This document shows, piece by piece, positions 33,042-46,096 of a DNA stretch of 64,000 nucleotides. The notes beneath the pieces are model-generated. The model had not been told where the DNA came from, did not search any database, and saw nothing but the letters and a program-made list of their open reading frames with translations. The DNA lies in assembly GCA_024644865.1 (NCBI GenBank), contig JAHEGZ010000004.1:1-64000 (forward strand), in the 5' to 3' direction. The DNA is from Aurantimicrobium sp. Lineage in GTDB: Bacteria > Actinomycetota > Actinomycetes > Actinomycetales > Microbacteriaceae. Position 1 is the stretch's first letter. The number at the start of each line of letters is the position of its first letter. The position numbers and the translations under genes are program-made.

Positions 33042-33653
33042 GTGAGTGACCAGCCTGACGAAACCCCGACCACCCGCCGCGTTGTTGTAGCCGAGGATGA
33101 AGCACTCATCCGCATGGACATCGTAGAGACTCTTCGCGACAACGGATTCGATGTTGTGGGTGAGGCCGGAGATGGCGAACGCGCTGTTGAGCTGGCGCTT
33201 GAACTTCGCCCTGACCTTGTGGTCATGGATGTGAAGATGCCCAAGCTCGACGGCATCTCGGCCGCTGAGCGTCTCAGTAAAGACAACATTGCTCCGGTGG
33301 TTCTGCTGACGGCATTTAGCCAAAAGGAACTCGTCGAGCAGGCCGCGAAGGCAGGAGCCCTTGCGTACGTCGTCAAACCGTTCACGCCCAACGACCTTCT
33401 GCCGGCTATCGAGATCGCGCTCTCGCGCTACAGCCAGATCAAGACCCTTGAAGACGAGATTTCAGACCTTGCCGAGCGATTTGAAACGCGCAAGATTGTC
33501 GACATCGCCAAGGGCATCCTGAACGAAAAAATGGGACTGACCGAGCCCGAGGCCTTCCGCTGGATTCAGAAAGCGTCGATGGATCGTCGCCTGACCATGA
33601 AAGACGTAGCCGTGACCATCATTGATCAGCTCGGCGCCGCGCCCAAAGAGTAG
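33042..33653 (+). CDS. pdtaR: PdtaR-like response regulator with ANTAR RNA-binding output
   Basis: 203 residues from GTG 33042 (another GTG at 33039 is in frame; the -10 spacing favours 33042). The N-terminal receiver has the acidic pair Glu18/Asp19, phospho-acceptor Asp63 (VVMDVKMP), Thr in LLTAFS and Lys in VVKPFTP. The C-terminal ANTAR domain (about 140-195: RKIVDIAKGILNEKMGLTEPEAFRWIQ) binds tandem-hairpin RNAs as an antiterminator in characterised members. It corresponds by order to Rv1626 (near pyk and polA). The partner PdtaS kinase is not in the window. Confidence 0.93.
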   Translation: MSDQPDETPTTRRVVVAEDEALIRMDIVETLRDNGFDVVGEAGDGERAVELALELRPDLVVMDVKMPKLDGISAAERLSKDNIAPVVLLTAFSQKELVEQAAKAGALAYVVKPFTPNDLLPAIEIALSRYSQIKTLEDEISDLAERFETRKIVDIAKGILNEKMGLTEPEAFRWIQKASMDRRLTMKDVAVTIIDQLGAAPKE

Positions 33654-33658
33654 GTTGC

Positions 33659-34093
33659 TCAGCCAGCCTTGATGAGGTTGGTGATGCGCACGGTCGACAG
33701 GCGACGACCACTCTGGTCTGAGATGGCAACCTCGTGCGTCGTCAGCGTGCGTCCGAGGTGAACGGCACGGCAGACGCCAATCACGAAGCCAGTCTTTCCG
33801 CTTCCGGTGTGAGTTGCGTTTACCTCGATGCCAACCGCGTGACCTTCGATCCCGAGGTTATGGCGATGGATGTTCGCAGCGATGGAACCCATGCTCTCAC
33901 CGAGAACCACGTAAGCACCGCCGTGCATGATTCCGAAAGACTGGGTGTTGCCTTCAACGGGAATAGAGGCGACCGAATACTCCGCCGAAAGCTCATGAAA
34001 TTGCATGTCCATCTTAATCGCAAGTTTGCCGGCGTCGACACCCAGAAGCTGCTCAAGATCGAGTGCAGGCGGGCGAGATTCGTAAGTGGTCAT
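33659..34093 (-). CDS. PaaI-like hotdog-fold thioesterase
   Basis: 144 residues on the minus strand from the ATG at 34093; frame sequence further upstream crosses the polA promoter and lacks similarity. The hotdog motif appears as QSFGIMHGGAYVVLGESMGSIA (about 54-75), with the HGG and catalytic Glu/Asp-region helix, then VGIEVNATHTGSGKTGFVIG. Members hydrolyse acyl- or aryl-CoA thioesters; the substrate cannot be told from sequence. Convergent with pdtaR (5 bases between stops) and divergent from polA with only 61 bases for both promoters. A plus-strand ORF over the same bases (33734-34138) is a shadow. Confidence 0.88.
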   Translation of the reverse strand: MTTYESRPPALDLEQLLGVDAGKLAIKMDMQFHELSAEYSVASIPVEGNTQSFGIMHGGAYVVLGESMGSIAANIHRHNLGIEGHAVGIEVNATHTGSGKTGFVIGVCRAVHLGRTLTTHEVAISDQSGRRLSTVRITNLIKAG

Positions 34094-34142
34094 GTGATTT
34101 TCCAAGTGGTGACGGCACGGATGCAAGGTCAGACCTGACAAC

Positions 34143-34148
34143 TAGGCT
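34143..34148 (+). promoter_or_regulatory. Candidate leaderless -10 box of polA (TAGGCT)
   Basis: TAGGCT with exactly 6 bases to the polA ATG at 34155 and no Shine-Dalgarno. Part of a repeated arrangement in this window. Confidence 0.5.
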
Positions 34149-34154
34149 GGTGGC

Positions 34155-36938
<2,784 letters not shown>

Positions 36939-36947
36939 AAACTGAGG

Positions 36948-36953
36948 TACTCT
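36948..36953 (+). promoter_or_regulatory. Candidate -10 box of rpsA (TACTCT)
   Basis: TACTCT 10 bases after the polA stop would place the start site near 36960, giving a roughly 90-base leader that includes the hairpin at 36988-37017. No firm -35 is visible. Confidence 0.35.
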
Positions 36954-36959
36954 TGGAGG

Positions 36960-37017
36960 TGCACATTTGTGCATCCCTATCCGCATGCCTTGATGCGAAG
37001 CACGCTTTGCGTCAAGG
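36960..37017 (+). promoter_or_regulatory. Structured rpsA leader (two hairpins)
   Basis: A short inverted repeat TGCACA-TT-TGTGCA (about 36960-36973) is followed by a 13-base stem CCTTGATGCGAAG / CTTTGCGTCAAGG (36988-37017) with a CACG loop and two G-U pairs. There is no U-run, so it is not an intrinsic terminator. S1 proteins commonly regulate their own mRNA; whether this does so is unknown. The AGGAG Shine-Dalgarno follows at 37038-37042. Confidence 0.55.
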
Positions 37018-37051
37018 CTCGATTTATGTCCAACATCAGGAGCACCGCTTA

Positions 37052-38521
37052 ATGACCACCACCCCGACTAAGGCAGCCAAGCAGATTGCCATCAACGACA
37101 TCGGATCTGCTGAGGATTTCCTCGCTGCAGTCGAAAAGACTCTCAAGTTCTTCAACGACGGCGACCTCATCGCTGGAACCGTCGTAAAAATCGACCGCGA
37201 CGAGGTTCTCCTCGACGTTGGGTACAAGACCGAGGGTGTTATCCCCTCCCGTGAACTTTCCATTCGCCACGACGTAGACCCTTCTGAGGTTGTCAAGGTC
37301 GGCGATGAGGTTGAGGCCCTCGTTCTTCAGAAAGAAGACAAAGAAGGCCGTCTCATCCTCTCCAAGAAGCGTGCTCAGTACGAGCGCGCCTGGGGTGATG
37401 TCGAGAAGGTCCGCGACACCGATGGTGTCGTCACCGGTACAGTCATCGAGGTCGTCAAGGGTGGACTCATCGTTGACATCGGACTTCGCGGATTCCTCCC
37501 CGCTTCGCTCATCGAGCTGCGTCGCGTTCGCGACCTCACGCCTTACCTGGGCCAGGAAGTCGAAGCCAAGATTCTCGAGCTCGACAAGAACCGCAACAAC
37601 GTAGTCCTGTCGCGTCGTGCACTGCTCGTTCAGAGCCAGTCCGAGAGCCGCAGCACCTTCCTCACCAACCTCCAGAAGGGACAGGTCCGTAAGGGCGTCG
37701 TTTCTTCGATCGTCAACTTCGGTGCATTCGTTGATCTCGGTGGCGTAGACGGTCTCGTCCACGTATCTGAGCTCAGCTGGAAGCACATCGAGCACGCCTC
37801 TGAGGTCGTTGAAGTTGGCCAGGAAGTCACCGTTGAGATCCTCGAGGTAGACATGGAGCGCGAGCGCGTTTCACTGTCGCTCAAGGCAACTCAGGAAGAC
37901 CCATGGCAGGTATTTGCCCGCACCCACGCAATCGGTCAGGTTGCTCCCGGTAAGGTAACCAAGCTCGTTCCCTTCGGCGCATTTGTTCGCGTTGCCGACG
38001 GCATCGAGGGCCTCGTGCACATCTCGGAGCTCTCGGGCAAGCACGTCGAGCTCGCTGAGCAGGTTGTTTCTGTCGGCGACGACGTTTTCGTCAAGGTCAT
38101 CGACATCGACCTCGAGCGTCGCCGCATTTCGCTGAGCCTCAAGCAGGCCAACGAGAACGTTGACCCTGACGGCACCGAGTTCGACCCCGCCCTCTACGGC
38201 ATGCTCACCGAGTACGACGAGAACGGCAACTACAAGTACCCCGACGGATTCGACCCGGCTACCAACGAGTGGCGCGAAGGTTTCGACGCACAGCGTGAGA
38301 AGTGGGAGCAGGATTACGCTGCCGCACAGGCTCGTTGGGAGCTGCACAAGACTCAGGTCAAGGCAGCCCTTGAGCGCGAGGCAAACCTTCCGACAGCCCC
38401 GGTCGCCGATTCGGCAGACTCTGCTGCTACCTCGTTCGCAAGCGAAGAAGTTGCTTCGGCTGGAACCCTTGCAGACGACGAGTCGCTCGCCGCACTGCGC
38501 GACCAGCTCGCACAGGACTAA
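37052..38521 (+). CDS. rpsA: 30S ribosomal protein S1
   Basis: 489 residues from ATG 37052 (AGGAG 9 bases upstream; upstream in-frame codons are leader). Four S1 RNA-binding repeats are visible, at about residues 36-105, 123-190, 210-279 and 296-365. Repeats 3 and 4 are nearly canonical (GVVSSIVNFGAFVDLGGVDGLVHVSEL, then VTKLVPFGAFVRVADGIEGLVHISEL). The acidic, low-complexity C-terminal tail (about 390-489) is typical of actinobacterial RpsA. It helps mRNA binding during initiation. Strong codon bias for C-ending codons fits high expression. Followed by a hairpin terminator. Confidence 0.97.
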   Translation: MTTTPTKAAKQIAINDIGSAEDFLAAVEKTLKFFNDGDLIAGTVVKIDRDEVLLDVGYKTEGVIPSRELSIRHDVDPSEVVKVGDEVEALVLQKEDKEGRLILSKKRAQYERAWGDVEKVRDTDGVVTGTVIEVVKGGLIVDIGLRGFLPASLIELRRVRDLTPYLGQEVEAKILELDKNRNNVVLSRRALLVQSQSESRSTFLTNLQKGQVRKGVVSSIVNFGAFVDLGGVDGLVHVSELSWKHIEHASEVVEVGQEVTVEILEVDMERERVSLSLKATQEDPWQVFARTHAIGQVAPGKVTKLVPFGAFVRVADGIEGLVHISELSGKHVELAEQVVSVGDDVFVKVIDIDLERRRISLSLKQANENVDPDGTEFDPALYGMLTEYDENGNYKYPDGFDPATNEWREGFDAQREKWEQDYAAAQARWELHKTQVKAALEREANLPTAPVADSADSAATSFASEEVASAGTLADDESLAALRDQLAQD

Positions 38522-38533
38522 TCAGTTCACACT

Positions 38534-38570
38534 CGAATGGCTCTTCTCCCTCATGGAGAGGAGCCATTCG
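38534..38570 (+). terminator. Hairpin terminator after rpsA (no U-tail)
   Basis: 16-base stem CGAATGGCTCTTCTCC / GGAGAGGAGCCATTCG with a CTCAT loop and one U-G pair. No T-run follows, the I-shaped type common in actinobacteria. Confidence 0.8.
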
Positions 38571-38608
38571 ACGTTAAGCAAGTTTTCAACGGTCGAGTAG
38601 AGCCCCGC

Positions 38609-38614
38609 TAGCAT
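38609..38614 (+). promoter_or_regulatory. Candidate leaderless -10 box of coaE (TAGCAT)
   Basis: TAGCAT with exactly 6 bases to the ATG at 38621. GAGGG within those 6 bases is too close to act as a normal Shine-Dalgarno. Confidence 0.45.
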
Positions 38615-38620
38615 GAGGGC

Positions 38621-39226
38621 ATGAAGTTGATTGGACTCACCGGGGGTATCGGTGCAGGCAAATCAACCATCGCCGCGCGCTTGGCACAGCTCGGCGCTCA
38701 CGTTGTTGACGCGGATGTCATGGCCCGTCGTGCTGTCGAACCTGGCACGCCCGCCCTTGACGCTATTCGCAATCACTTTGGAGAATCCGTGATTGACCAC
38801 TCGGGGGCATTGAATCGTCCTGCGTTGGGGGCGATCGTGTTTACCGACCCCAAGGCCCGCAGGGAACTCGAGGCGATCGTGCATCCGGCGGTCCAGGATC
38901 TGACACATAGGGAGTTTGAGCGACTCGGTGGCGAGCATCCGGACGCCGTCATCGTCTACGACGTGCCGTTGCTTGCGGAGACATCGAACAGCTACGCATT
39001 TTCCCGCATCGTTGTGGCGCAGGCCCCACCCGAATTGCGCATCAAACGTCTCGTCGAGATTCGCGGGATGAGCTCCGAAGAAGCTTCGAACCGGGTCAAT
39101 GCTCAGGCCGACGATCAGGCCCGACTTGCCTTGGCCACCGACATCATTGACACGTCGGGTGATCTTGCCCACACTCTGGCGCAAGTCGATTCCCTCTGGG
39201 CATCACTGTCAGGCGCGCAACCGTAG
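38621..39226 (+). CDS. coaE: Dephospho-CoA kinase
   Basis: Last step of coenzyme A synthesis. 201 residues. P-loop GGIGAGKST at about residues 7-15, [18 protein letters not shown] for substrate binding, and [10 protein letters not shown]-like [13 protein letters not shown] near 108. It follows rpsA as in mycobacteria, where CoaE carries an extra C-terminal domain that is absent here. uvrB begins 10 bases downstream under its own predicted -10. Confidence 0.96.
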   Translation: MKLIGLTGGIGAGKSTIAARLAQLGAHVVDADVMARRAVEPGTPALDAIRNHFGESVIDHSGALNRPALGAIVFTDPKARRELEAIVHPAVQDLTHREFERLGGEHPDAVIVYDVPLLAETSNSYAFSRIVVAQAPPELRIKRLVEIRGMSSEEASNRVNAQADDQARLALATDIIDTSGDLAHTLAQVDSLWASLSGAQP

Positions 39227-39229
39227 ACT
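39224..39229 (+). promoter_or_regulatory. Candidate leaderless -10 box of uvrB (TAGACT)
   Basis: TAGACT with 7 bases to the ATG at 39237; its TAG is the coaE stop codon (39224-39226). No LexA/SOS-type palindrome is visible in the 10-base gap. Confidence 0.5.
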
Positions 39230-39236
39230 GCATTTC

Positions 39237-41294
39237 ATGCATGATTCGCGCAGCGCCAAGCCCTTTCGCGTGGTCAGCGATTACACACCCTCGGGCGACC
39301 AGCCAGTAGCGATTGCGCAGTTGGCTGCTCGGCTTCGCGCGGGGGAGACCGATGTCGTTTTGCTGGGAGCGACCGGTACCGGTAAGTCGGCAACCACCGC
39401 GTGGCTCGTCGAAGAACTCAACCGTCCGACGCTGGTGCTCGCACACAACAAAACCCTTGCCGCCCAGCTGGCAACTGAGTTTCGCGAGCTGTTTCCCGAG
39501 AATGCGGTCGAGTACTTCGTCTCCTACTACGACTACTATCAGCCCGAAGCGTACGTTCCGCAGACTGACACCTTTATCGAGAAAGACAGCTCGGTCAACG
39601 CTGAGGTAGAGCGCCTTCGACACTCAACGACCACATCATTGCTCAGTCGCCGCGACGTTCTCGTCGTTGCCACTGTCTCTAGCATTTACGGTCTCGGGGC
39701 CCCCGAGCAGTACCTCGAAGCCAGTGTGAGTCTGGGCGTGGGCGATAAACTCTCTCGCTCCGAGCTCCTTCGCAAGTTCGTCGACATGCAGTATTCGCGC
39801 AACGATGTCGACTTCTCCCGCGGAAATTTCCGGGTTCGCGGCGACACGATTGAAATCATTCCGATGTATGAAGAGTTAGCAGTGCGCATCGAAATGTTCG
39901 GCGACGAGGTGGATGCACTGTACAGCTTGCATCCTCTTACGGGTGAGGTCGTCGAAAAGCTCGCAACCGTAGCAATCTTCCCCGCATCCCACTACGTCGC
40001 CAGCGCCGACATCATGGCCAGGGCTATCGTCACCATCCGTGACGAGATGGAGCAACGAGTTGCCGAATTTGAGAAGGCCGGAAAGCTGCTGGAGGCCCAG
40101 CGACTGCGAATGCGCACGACCTTTGATCTCGAAATGATGCAACAGATCGGATTCTGTTCGGGCATCGAGAACTACTCGCGTCACATCGACGTACGCGAAC
40201 CCGGCGAGGCGCCCAAGTGTCTGCTCGACTACTTCCCGGACGACTTTCTCTGCGTGATCGATGAGTCGCACGTGACCGTTCCGCAACTCGGCGCCATGCA
40301 CGAGGGAGATGCTTCACGAAAGCGCACGCTTGTCGAACACGGATTCCGCCTGCCGAGTGCCCTCGACAACCGACCGCTGCGGTTTGACGAGTTCAAAGAG
40401 CGCGTCGGCCAGACCGTCTATCTTTCGGCGACTCCCGCCAAGTACGAGCTAGAAATCGCCGACGGGGTCGTTGAACAAATCATTCGTCCGACTGGTTTGG
40501 TCGATCCGCAGGTGATCGTCAAAGACGCCGAAGGACAGATCGACGATCTGCTCGAGCAGATTCGCATTCGCACCGCAAAAGACGAGCGCGTCTTGGTCAC
40601 CACCCTCACCAAGAAGATGGCCGAAGAGCTCACCGATTTTCTGACCGAGGCCGGCGTGAAGGTGCGTTATCTGCACTCTGATGTCGACACCCTACGTCGT
40701 GTTGAACTTCTCACCGAGCTTCGACAGGGCGTGTATGACGTGCTCGTCGGCATCAACCTTCTTCGAGAGGGCCTTGACCTTCCCGAAGTCTCGCTCGTGG
40801 CAATTCTCGACGCCGACAAAGAGGGATTCCTGCGCTCGGCCACATCACTCATTCAGACAATCGGTCGCGCCGCCCGTAACGTGTCCGGCGAGGTACACAT
40901 GTATGCCCGAACGATCACTCGCTCGATGAAGCAGGCCATCGATGAAACCAATCGCCGACGCGAACGCCAGGTCGCGTACAACCTCGAACACGGCATTGAC
41001 CCAACTCCGTTGCGCAAGAAGATCTCGGACATTACCGAAATGCTCGCCCGTGAAGAGGCTGATACAGCAGAACTCCTGCACGACTTGGAAAATGCGGGCC
41101 AAAAGAACAGAAAGCGTAGTACCGGAATCGGCGCCGAGGGAGTCGATGCGCTCGAGCAAATCATCGCCGATCTGAACACCCAAATGCTCGAAGCGGCGGC
41201 CGAATTGAAGTTCGAACTGGCGGCGCGGTTGCGCGACGAACTCGGCGAGTTGAAGCGGGAGCTGCGACAGATTCACAAGGCGGGTCACGCCTAG
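39237..41294 (+). CDS. uvrB: Excinuclease ABC subunit B
   Basis: 685 residues from ATG 39237 (upstream in-frame codons to 39099 lie in coaE). Damage-verification helicase of nucleotide excision repair. Walker [15 protein letters not shown] (about 43-56), the beta-hairpin region [27 protein letters not shown] box, YLSATP, helicase motifs V/VI ([24 protein letters not shown]) and the C-terminal UVR motif that binds UvrC ([15 protein letters not shown]) are all present. uvrA follows after 9 bases. Confidence 0.98.
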   Translation: MHDSRSAKPFRVVSDYTPSGDQPVAIAQLAARLRAGETDVVLLGATGTGKSATTAWLVEELNRPTLVLAHNKTLAAQLATEFRELFPENAVEYFVSYYDYYQPEAYVPQTDTFIEKDSSVNAEVERLRHSTTTSLLSRRDVLVVATVSSIYGLGAPEQYLEASVSLGVGDKLSRSELLRKFVDMQYSRNDVDFSRGNFRVRGDTIEIIPMYEELAVRIEMFGDEVDALYSLHPLTGEVVEKLATVAIFPASHYVASADIMARAIVTIRDEMEQRVAEFEKAGKLLEAQRLRMRTTFDLEMMQQIGFCSGIENYSRHIDVREPGEAPKCLLDYFPDDFLCVIDESHVTVPQLGAMHEGDASRKRTLVEHGFRLPSALDNRPLRFDEFKERVGQTVYLSATPAKYELEIADGVVEQIIRPTGLVDPQVIVKDAEGQIDDLLEQIRIRTAKDERVLVTTLTKKMAEELTDFLTEAGVKVRYLHSDVDTLRRVELLTELRQGVYDVLVGINLLREGLDLPEVSLVAILDADKEGFLRSATSLIQTIGRAARNVSGEVHMYARTITRSMKQAIDETNRRRERQVAYNLEHGIDPTPLRKKISDITEMLAREEADTAELLHDLENAGQKNRKRSTGIGAEGVDALEQIIADLNTQMLEAAAELKFELAARLRDELGELKRELRQIHKAGHA

Positions 41295-41297
41295 ACT
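41292..41297 (+). promoter_or_regulatory. Candidate leaderless -10 box of uvrA (TAGACT)
   Basis: TAGACT with exactly 6 bases to the ATG at 41304; its TAG is the uvrB stop codon. Same hexamer and geometry as before uvrB. Confidence 0.5.
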
Positions 41298-41303
41298 TGA
41301 GTC

Positions 41304-44156
41304 ATGTCGGCTAATTCACATTCGCACCTGAGCGTTCGTGGAGCGAGGGTTCACAACCTCAAGAATGTCGATGTCGAGATTCCGCGTGACAGCCTTGTTG
41401 TGTTCACCGGCTTGTCAGGTTCGGGCAAATCTTCGCTGGCTTTCGACACGATTTTTGCCGAAGGGCAGCGTCGCTACGTCGAATCACTGTCGGCTTACGC
41501 CCGTCAGTTCCTGGGTCAGGTCGACCGCCCAGACGTCGACTTCATTGAGGGTCTTTCTCCCGCCGTTTCAATCGACCAGAAGTCGACAAACCGGAACCCC
41601 CGCTCGACTGTCGGCACGATCACCGAGATCTACGACTACATGCGGCTTCTCTGGGCCCGGATTGGTACCGCGCACTGCCCGGAGTGTGGCGGCGTCATCC
41701 AGTCTCAAACCGTTCAGCAGATAGCCGACAAACTCATGGAACTCGAGACGGGTACTCGTTACCTCGTCGTAGCACCCGTGGTCACGCAGAAAAAGGGCGA
41801 GTTCGTTGACCTTTTCGCTGAGCTGGCGGCGGCCGGCTACGCCAGAGCGCTGGTCGACGGCGAACAAATCAGCCTGACCGAACCTCCCGCGCTCAAAAAG
41901 AGTTACAAACACGACATTTCAGTCATCGTTGACCGTCTCGTGGCCGGCGACGACCTCCTCGAACGCTTAACCGACAGCCTTGAAACCACCCTCAAACTCA
42001 CCGGCGGCACCGTACACATTAACTTTGTGGACGCCGAGGGTCCACAAGCCTGGACGACGTTCAGCGAGAAGCTCAGCTGCGCCAACGGTCACGACGTGCA
42101 GCTCGCCGAGATTGAACCTCGAACGTTCTCGTTCAATTCCCCGTTTGGTGCATGTCCGAGCTGTTCGGGTCTCGGTACTCGCATGTCAGTGGACGAAGAA
42201 TTACTCATCGGCGACCCCTCGCTCTCACTTGCCGAGGGTGTCATCGTGCCTTGGACTTCGCAGGGTAAGGGTCTTTACCAGTACTACGACAAGCTTCTCA
42301 AGGGTCTCGCCGATGACCTCGACTTCAGCTTGGATACACCGTGGAATAAGCTACCGGCGGGCATTCAAGAAGCAGTTCTGACCGGAAATAACTTCTCGGT
42401 CAAGGTCAAGTGGAAGAACCGTTACGGGCGCGAGGTCTCGTATAGCAGCGGCTTTGAGGGAGTCATTCCCTACATCGAGCGCCAGTACATGCAGGCTGAC
42501 ACCGATATACAGCGAGCCCGTTGGGCAGAGTATCTGCGGGAGGTTCCGTGCCCGGTCTGCGACGGCAAGCGCCTCAAACCCGAAGTTCTCGCGGTAACCA
42601 TAAACAACAAGTCGATCAGTGATGTTACCGAGTTACCGCTGAGCGAGACGCACGCGTTCATGGATGGCCTAACTCTGAGTGATCGGCAAGCCATGATCGG
42701 TGCACAAGTGCTTCGCGAGATTCGAGCGCGACTGAACTTCCTGATTGAGGTTGGTCTGGGGTACCTCAACCTCGCCCGAGCAGCCGGTTCACTCTCGGGC
42801 GGCGAGGCTCAACGCATCCGATTGGCGACCCAAATCGGATCAGGTCTCACGGGCGTTCTCTACGTGCTCGACGAGCCCAGCATCGGTCTGCACCAGAGAG
42901 ACAACCGACGCCTCATTGAGACCCTCGTCAAACTGCGCGACCTCGGCAATACCCTCATTGTTGTCGAGCACGATGAGGAGACTATTCGCACCGCCGACTG
43001 GCTGGTCGACATCGGTCCGCGTGCTGGAGTCGAGGGCGGCGAGGTCGTGCACTCGGGCACCTACGAGCAGCTCCTCGCCAATAAGCGCTCAGTCACCGGT
43101 GACTACCTTTCGGGCCGAACCACAATTGAAACACCTAAAAAGCGACGCCCCATCGACAAAAAGCGCGTGATCGAGGTTCAGGGCGCTCGGGCAAACAACC
43201 TGAAGGATGTCAGCGTCACTTTCCCGCTGGGTACCTTCACTGCGGTGACGGGCGTCAGCGGGTCGGGTAAGTCCACCCTCGTCAATGACATTCTCTACAA
43301 AGTCTTAGCTAACCAGCTCAACGGTGCTCGCTCGGTCGCCGGCAAGCACACCCGTGTCCTTGGCTTAGAACACCTCGACAAGGTGGTTCACGTCGACCAG
43401 AACCCCATTGGGCGCACGCCTAGGTCAAACCCGGCGACCTATACGGGTGTTTTTGATCGGATTCGCACCCTGTTTAGCGAAACCACAGAATCTAAAACCC
43501 GTGGCTACCAGCCCGGTCGATTCAGCTTTAACGTCAAAGGTGGCCGCTGCGAAGCGTGCTCGGGCGACGGCACCCTCAAGATTGAGATGAACTTCCTTCC
43601 CGACGTTTACGTCGACTGCGAGGTGTGTCACGGCAAGCGATACAACCGAGAGACACTGCAGGTTCGGTACAAGGGCAAGAACATCGCTGAGGTGCTCGAT
43701 ATGCCCATCGCCGAAGCAGCGGAGTTTTTTGAGCCCATTTCGGCCATCCACCGTTTCTTGAAGACACTGGTCGATGTCGGCCTGGGATACGTGCGACTCG
43801 GTCAGAGTGCGACCACTCTTTCGGGCGGTGAGGCCCAGCGCGTCAAGCTCGCCACCGAACTGCAGAAGCGCTCGAATGGTCGCTCGATATATGTTCTAGA
43901 TGAACCTACGACCGGCCTGCATTTCGAAGACGTACGAAAACTCCTCCTGGTGCTCAACGGTCTCGTCGAAAAGGGAAACACCGTCATCGTCATCGAACAC
44001 AACCTCGACGTCATCAAGTGCTCCGACTGGATCATCGACATGGGCCCCGAGGGCGGAAACGGCGGCGGAACAGTCGTTGCCACTGGTACGCCAGAGGCCG
44101 TAGCCAAGGTCGAAGCAAGCCACACTGGCCAATTCTTGAAAGAGATCTTCGGGTAA
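41304..44156 (+). CDS. uvrA: Excinuclease ABC subunit A
   Basis: 950 residues. DNA-damage sensor with two ABC ATPase modules. Walker A sites [12 protein letters not shown] (about 35) and [12 protein letters not shown] (about 650); signatures [13 protein letters not shown] and [13 protein letters not shown] with Walker [11 protein letters not shown] and [10 protein letters not shown]. Zinc-finger cysteines are in [18 protein letters not shown] and CEACSGDG...CEVCHG. It lies 5 bases upstream of uvrC, so all three excinuclease subunits are together here; in mycobacteria uvrC is elsewhere. Confidence 0.98.
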   Translation: MSANSHSHLSVRGARVHNLKNVDVEIPRDSLVVFTGLSGSGKSSLAFDTIFAEGQRRYVESLSAYARQFLGQVDRPDVDFIEGLSPAVSIDQKSTNRNPRSTVGTITEIYDYMRLLWARIGTAHCPECGGVIQSQTVQQIADKLMELETGTRYLVVAPVVTQKKGEFVDLFAELAAAGYARALVDGEQISLTEPPALKKSYKHDISVIVDRLVAGDDLLERLTDSLETTLKLTGGTVHINFVDAEGPQAWTTFSEKLSCANGHDVQLAEIEPRTFSFNSPFGACPSCSGLGTRMSVDEELLIGDPSLSLAEGVIVPWTSQGKGLYQYYDKLLKGLADDLDFSLDTPWNKLPAGIQEAVLTGNNFSVKVKWKNRYGREVSYSSGFEGVIPYIERQYMQADTDIQRARWAEYLREVPCPVCDGKRLKPEVLAVTINNKSISDVTELPLSETHAFMDGLTLSDRQAMIGAQVLREIRARLNFLIEVGLGYLNLARAAGSLSGGEAQRIRLATQIGSGLTGVLYVLDEPSIGLHQRDNRRLIETLVKLRDLGNTLIVVEHDEETIRTADWLVDIGPRAGVEGGEVVHSGTYEQLLANKRSVTGDYLSGRTTIETPKKRRPIDKKRVIEVQGARANNLKDVSVTFPLGTFTAVTGVSGSGKSTLVNDILYKVLANQLNGARSVAGKHTRVLGLEHLDKVVHVDQNPIGRTPRSNPATYTGVFDRIRTLFSETTESKTRGYQPGRFSFNVKGGRCEACSGDGTLKIEMNFLPDVYVDCEVCHGKRYNRETLQVRYKGKNIAEVLDMPIAEAAEFFEPISAIHRFLKTLVDVGLGYVRLGQSATTLSGGEAQRVKLATELQKRSNGRSIYVLDEPTTGLHFEDVRKLLLVLNGLVEKGNTVIVIEHNLDVIKCSDWIIDMGPEGGNGGGTVVATGTPEAVAKVEASHTGQFLKEIFG

Positions 44157-44161
44157 CACCC

Positions 44162-46096
44162 ATGGCGGATGACCTTCCGTACCGCCCGCAGACCGGCGAT
44201 ATTCCGACCGCCCCAGGCGTGTACCGGTTCTTCAACGGCGCACGTGTTCTTTATGTCGGCAAAGCGAAAAACCTTCGCGCCCGCTTGACCAGCTACTTCG
44301 CGCCACTGGACACCTTGCACGAGCGCACGAGACGCATGGTTACCACCGCGAATCGAGTCGAATGGGTAATCGTCGACTCCGAATTCGAAGCCCTCCAGCT
44401 CGAATTCACCTGGATCAAACAGTTTGAACCACCGTTCAATGTTCAGTTTCGCGACGACAAGTCTTACCCGTACCTCGCGATTTCCATGGGTGACGAGTTT
44501 CCACGCGCCTTCATCACTCGCCGCCGGGGCGGCAAGGGCGTTGTCTACTTCGGTCCGTACACCAAGACTTGGGCTATTCGCGAGACCCTCGACACTCTGC
44601 TCAAACCATTTCCGGTACGCACATGTTCCGACACAACGCTTGCCAAAGCGACGAAAGATCGACGCCCGTGCTTATTGGGTGACATCGGAAAGTGTGCCGC
44701 ACCCTGCGTTGGTCGCGTTTCGGCAGCAGATCACAAAGCCCTCGCTCACGATATGGGCCGGTTTCTTCAGGGTAAGAACGACGACCTCGTCGATATCGTT
44801 CGAGAGCGCATGCTCGCCGCAAGTGCCAACCAGGACTACGAACGAGCGGCGCGCCTGCGTGACAATATTTCTGCGCTCGAGACTGTCGCCGCCAAATCCG
44901 TGGTCGTCCTGCCGGCGGAGATTGACGCAGACGTATTCGGAATCGCCCGCGATAGCGTGAGCGCCGCTGTGGCACTGTTTCTCATCCGCGGTGGACGTGT
45001 TCGTGGTGCACGCACGTGGACGGTCGACGCCGACGACGGAGTTTCTGACGGCGAGTTGATCGACGGACTTCTTCGATCGGCGTTCGAAGACGATGATGCG
45101 CCAGCCAAGCTCGTTATCGTGCCCGAACTTCCTGACGATGTGTCAGCGCTTGAACAGTGGTTGAGCGCACGACGCAAGGAGCGCACGCCCGATAAACGCG
45201 CCGGGGGAGTGGAACTGCGGAAACCCCAGCGTGGTGACATGCTCAGGCTCAACCAGACCGTGCAGCAAAACGCTGCTCACGCTTTGATGCTGTACAAGTC
45301 GCAGCGCACCAATGACTACGTCTCGCGTTCCAAGGCTCTGGCACAACTCCAGGAGGCTCTCGGGTTGAGCGAGGCGCCACTGCGAATCGAATGCTTCGAT
45401 GTGAGTCACCTCGCCGGCACCAACATCGTGGCCTCGATGGTTGTGTTCGAAGACGGTCTACCCAAGAAGAATCACTATCGAAAGTTCGCCATCGCCGAGG
45501 CGGTCGATGACACGGATGCGATGAACCAGGTTCTCTCCAGGCGGTTTGCCTATCTAACTGAAATGGTCGAAGTCGTTCCCGAAAACGCCCTTGACACGCC
45601 GGTTGAGAAGAAGTCGTTTGAGTATCCGCCGGGTCTGCTCATTGTCGATGGCGGCCAACCACAGGTCAACGCGGCGGCCAGGGCAATGAAGGCCGCCGGT
45701 CTGAACATTCCGCTAGTAGGTCTTGCCAAGAGACTCGAAGAGGTATGGCTTCCGGACGATTCGTTTCCGATCATTCTTCCGCGTGGCTCGGATGCTCTGT
45801 TCTTGATGCAGCAACTGCGAGACGAAGCCCACCGTTTTGCCATCACGTTCCAACGAAGCAAGCGCAAGAAAGACATTCGCAGTGTCCTCTCGGACGTGCC
45901 TGGCCTGGGTCCATCTCGTGTTTCAGCGCTGCTAAAGCACTTTGGCTCGGTGGCAAAGATTCGTTCGGCCACGGTGAGTGACATCGCGTCAGCCCCGGGC
46001 ATCAGTGCATCCCTTGCGTCAGTGGTCTTCGCGACCCTGAACCCGGAGCCTTCAGCCGGTAGTCTGGAGTCCCCGCCAGAGAAGGATCAGTCATGA
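44162..46096 (+). CDS. uvrC: Excinuclease ABC subunit C
   Basis: 644 residues from ATG 44162. Makes the dual incisions in excision repair. N-terminal GIY-YIG nuclease (APGVYRFF...[14 protein letters not shown]), cysteine-rich [17 protein letters not shown], a UVR motif ([13 protein letters not shown] near 221), an RNase-H-like endonuclease domain with the Asp-containing [12 protein letters not shown] and [13 protein letters not shown], and tandem helix-hairpin-helix at the C-terminus ([21 protein letters not shown]). It overlaps rapZ by 4 bases (ATGA). Confidence 0.97.
   Translation: MADDLPYRPQTGDIPTAPGVYRFFNGARVLYVGKAKNLRARLTSYFAPLDTLHERTRRMVTTANRVEWVIVDSEFEALQLEFTWIKQFEPPFNVQFRDDKSYPYLAISMGDEFPRAFITRRRGGKGVVYFGPYTKTWAIRETLDTLLKPFPVRTCSDTTLAKATKDRRPCLLGDIGKCAAPCVGRVSAADHKALAHDMGRFLQGKNDDLVDIVRERMLAASANQDYERAARLRDNISALETVAAKSVVVLPAEIDADVFGIARDSVSAAVALFLIRGGRVRGARTWTVDADDGVSDGELIDGLLRSAFEDDDAPAKLVIVPELPDDVSALEQWLSARRKERTPDKRAGGVELRKPQRGDMLRLNQTVQQNAAHALMLYKSQRTNDYVSRSKALAQLQEALGLSEAPLRIECFDVSHLAGTNIVASMVVFEDGLPKKNHYRKFAIAEAVDDTDAMNQVLSRRFAYLTEMVEVVPENALDTPVEKKSFEYPPGLLIVDGGQPQVNAAARAMKAAGLNIPLVGLAKRLEEVWLPDDSFPIILPRGSDALFLMQQLRDEAHRFAITFQRSKRKKDIRSVLSDVPGLGPSRVSALLKHFGSVAKIRSATVSDIASAPGISASLASVVFATLNPEPSAGSLESPPEKDQS

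Noticed and set aside
33734-34138. 134-codon plus-strand frame opposite the thioesterase
   Set aside because: The minus-strand hotdog motif is clear; the plus-strand product shows none and would overlap the polA promoter.
39227-39236. SOS (LexA) box before uvrB
   Set aside because: The 10-base gap and the end of coaE contain no GAAC-N4-GTTC-like palindrome.
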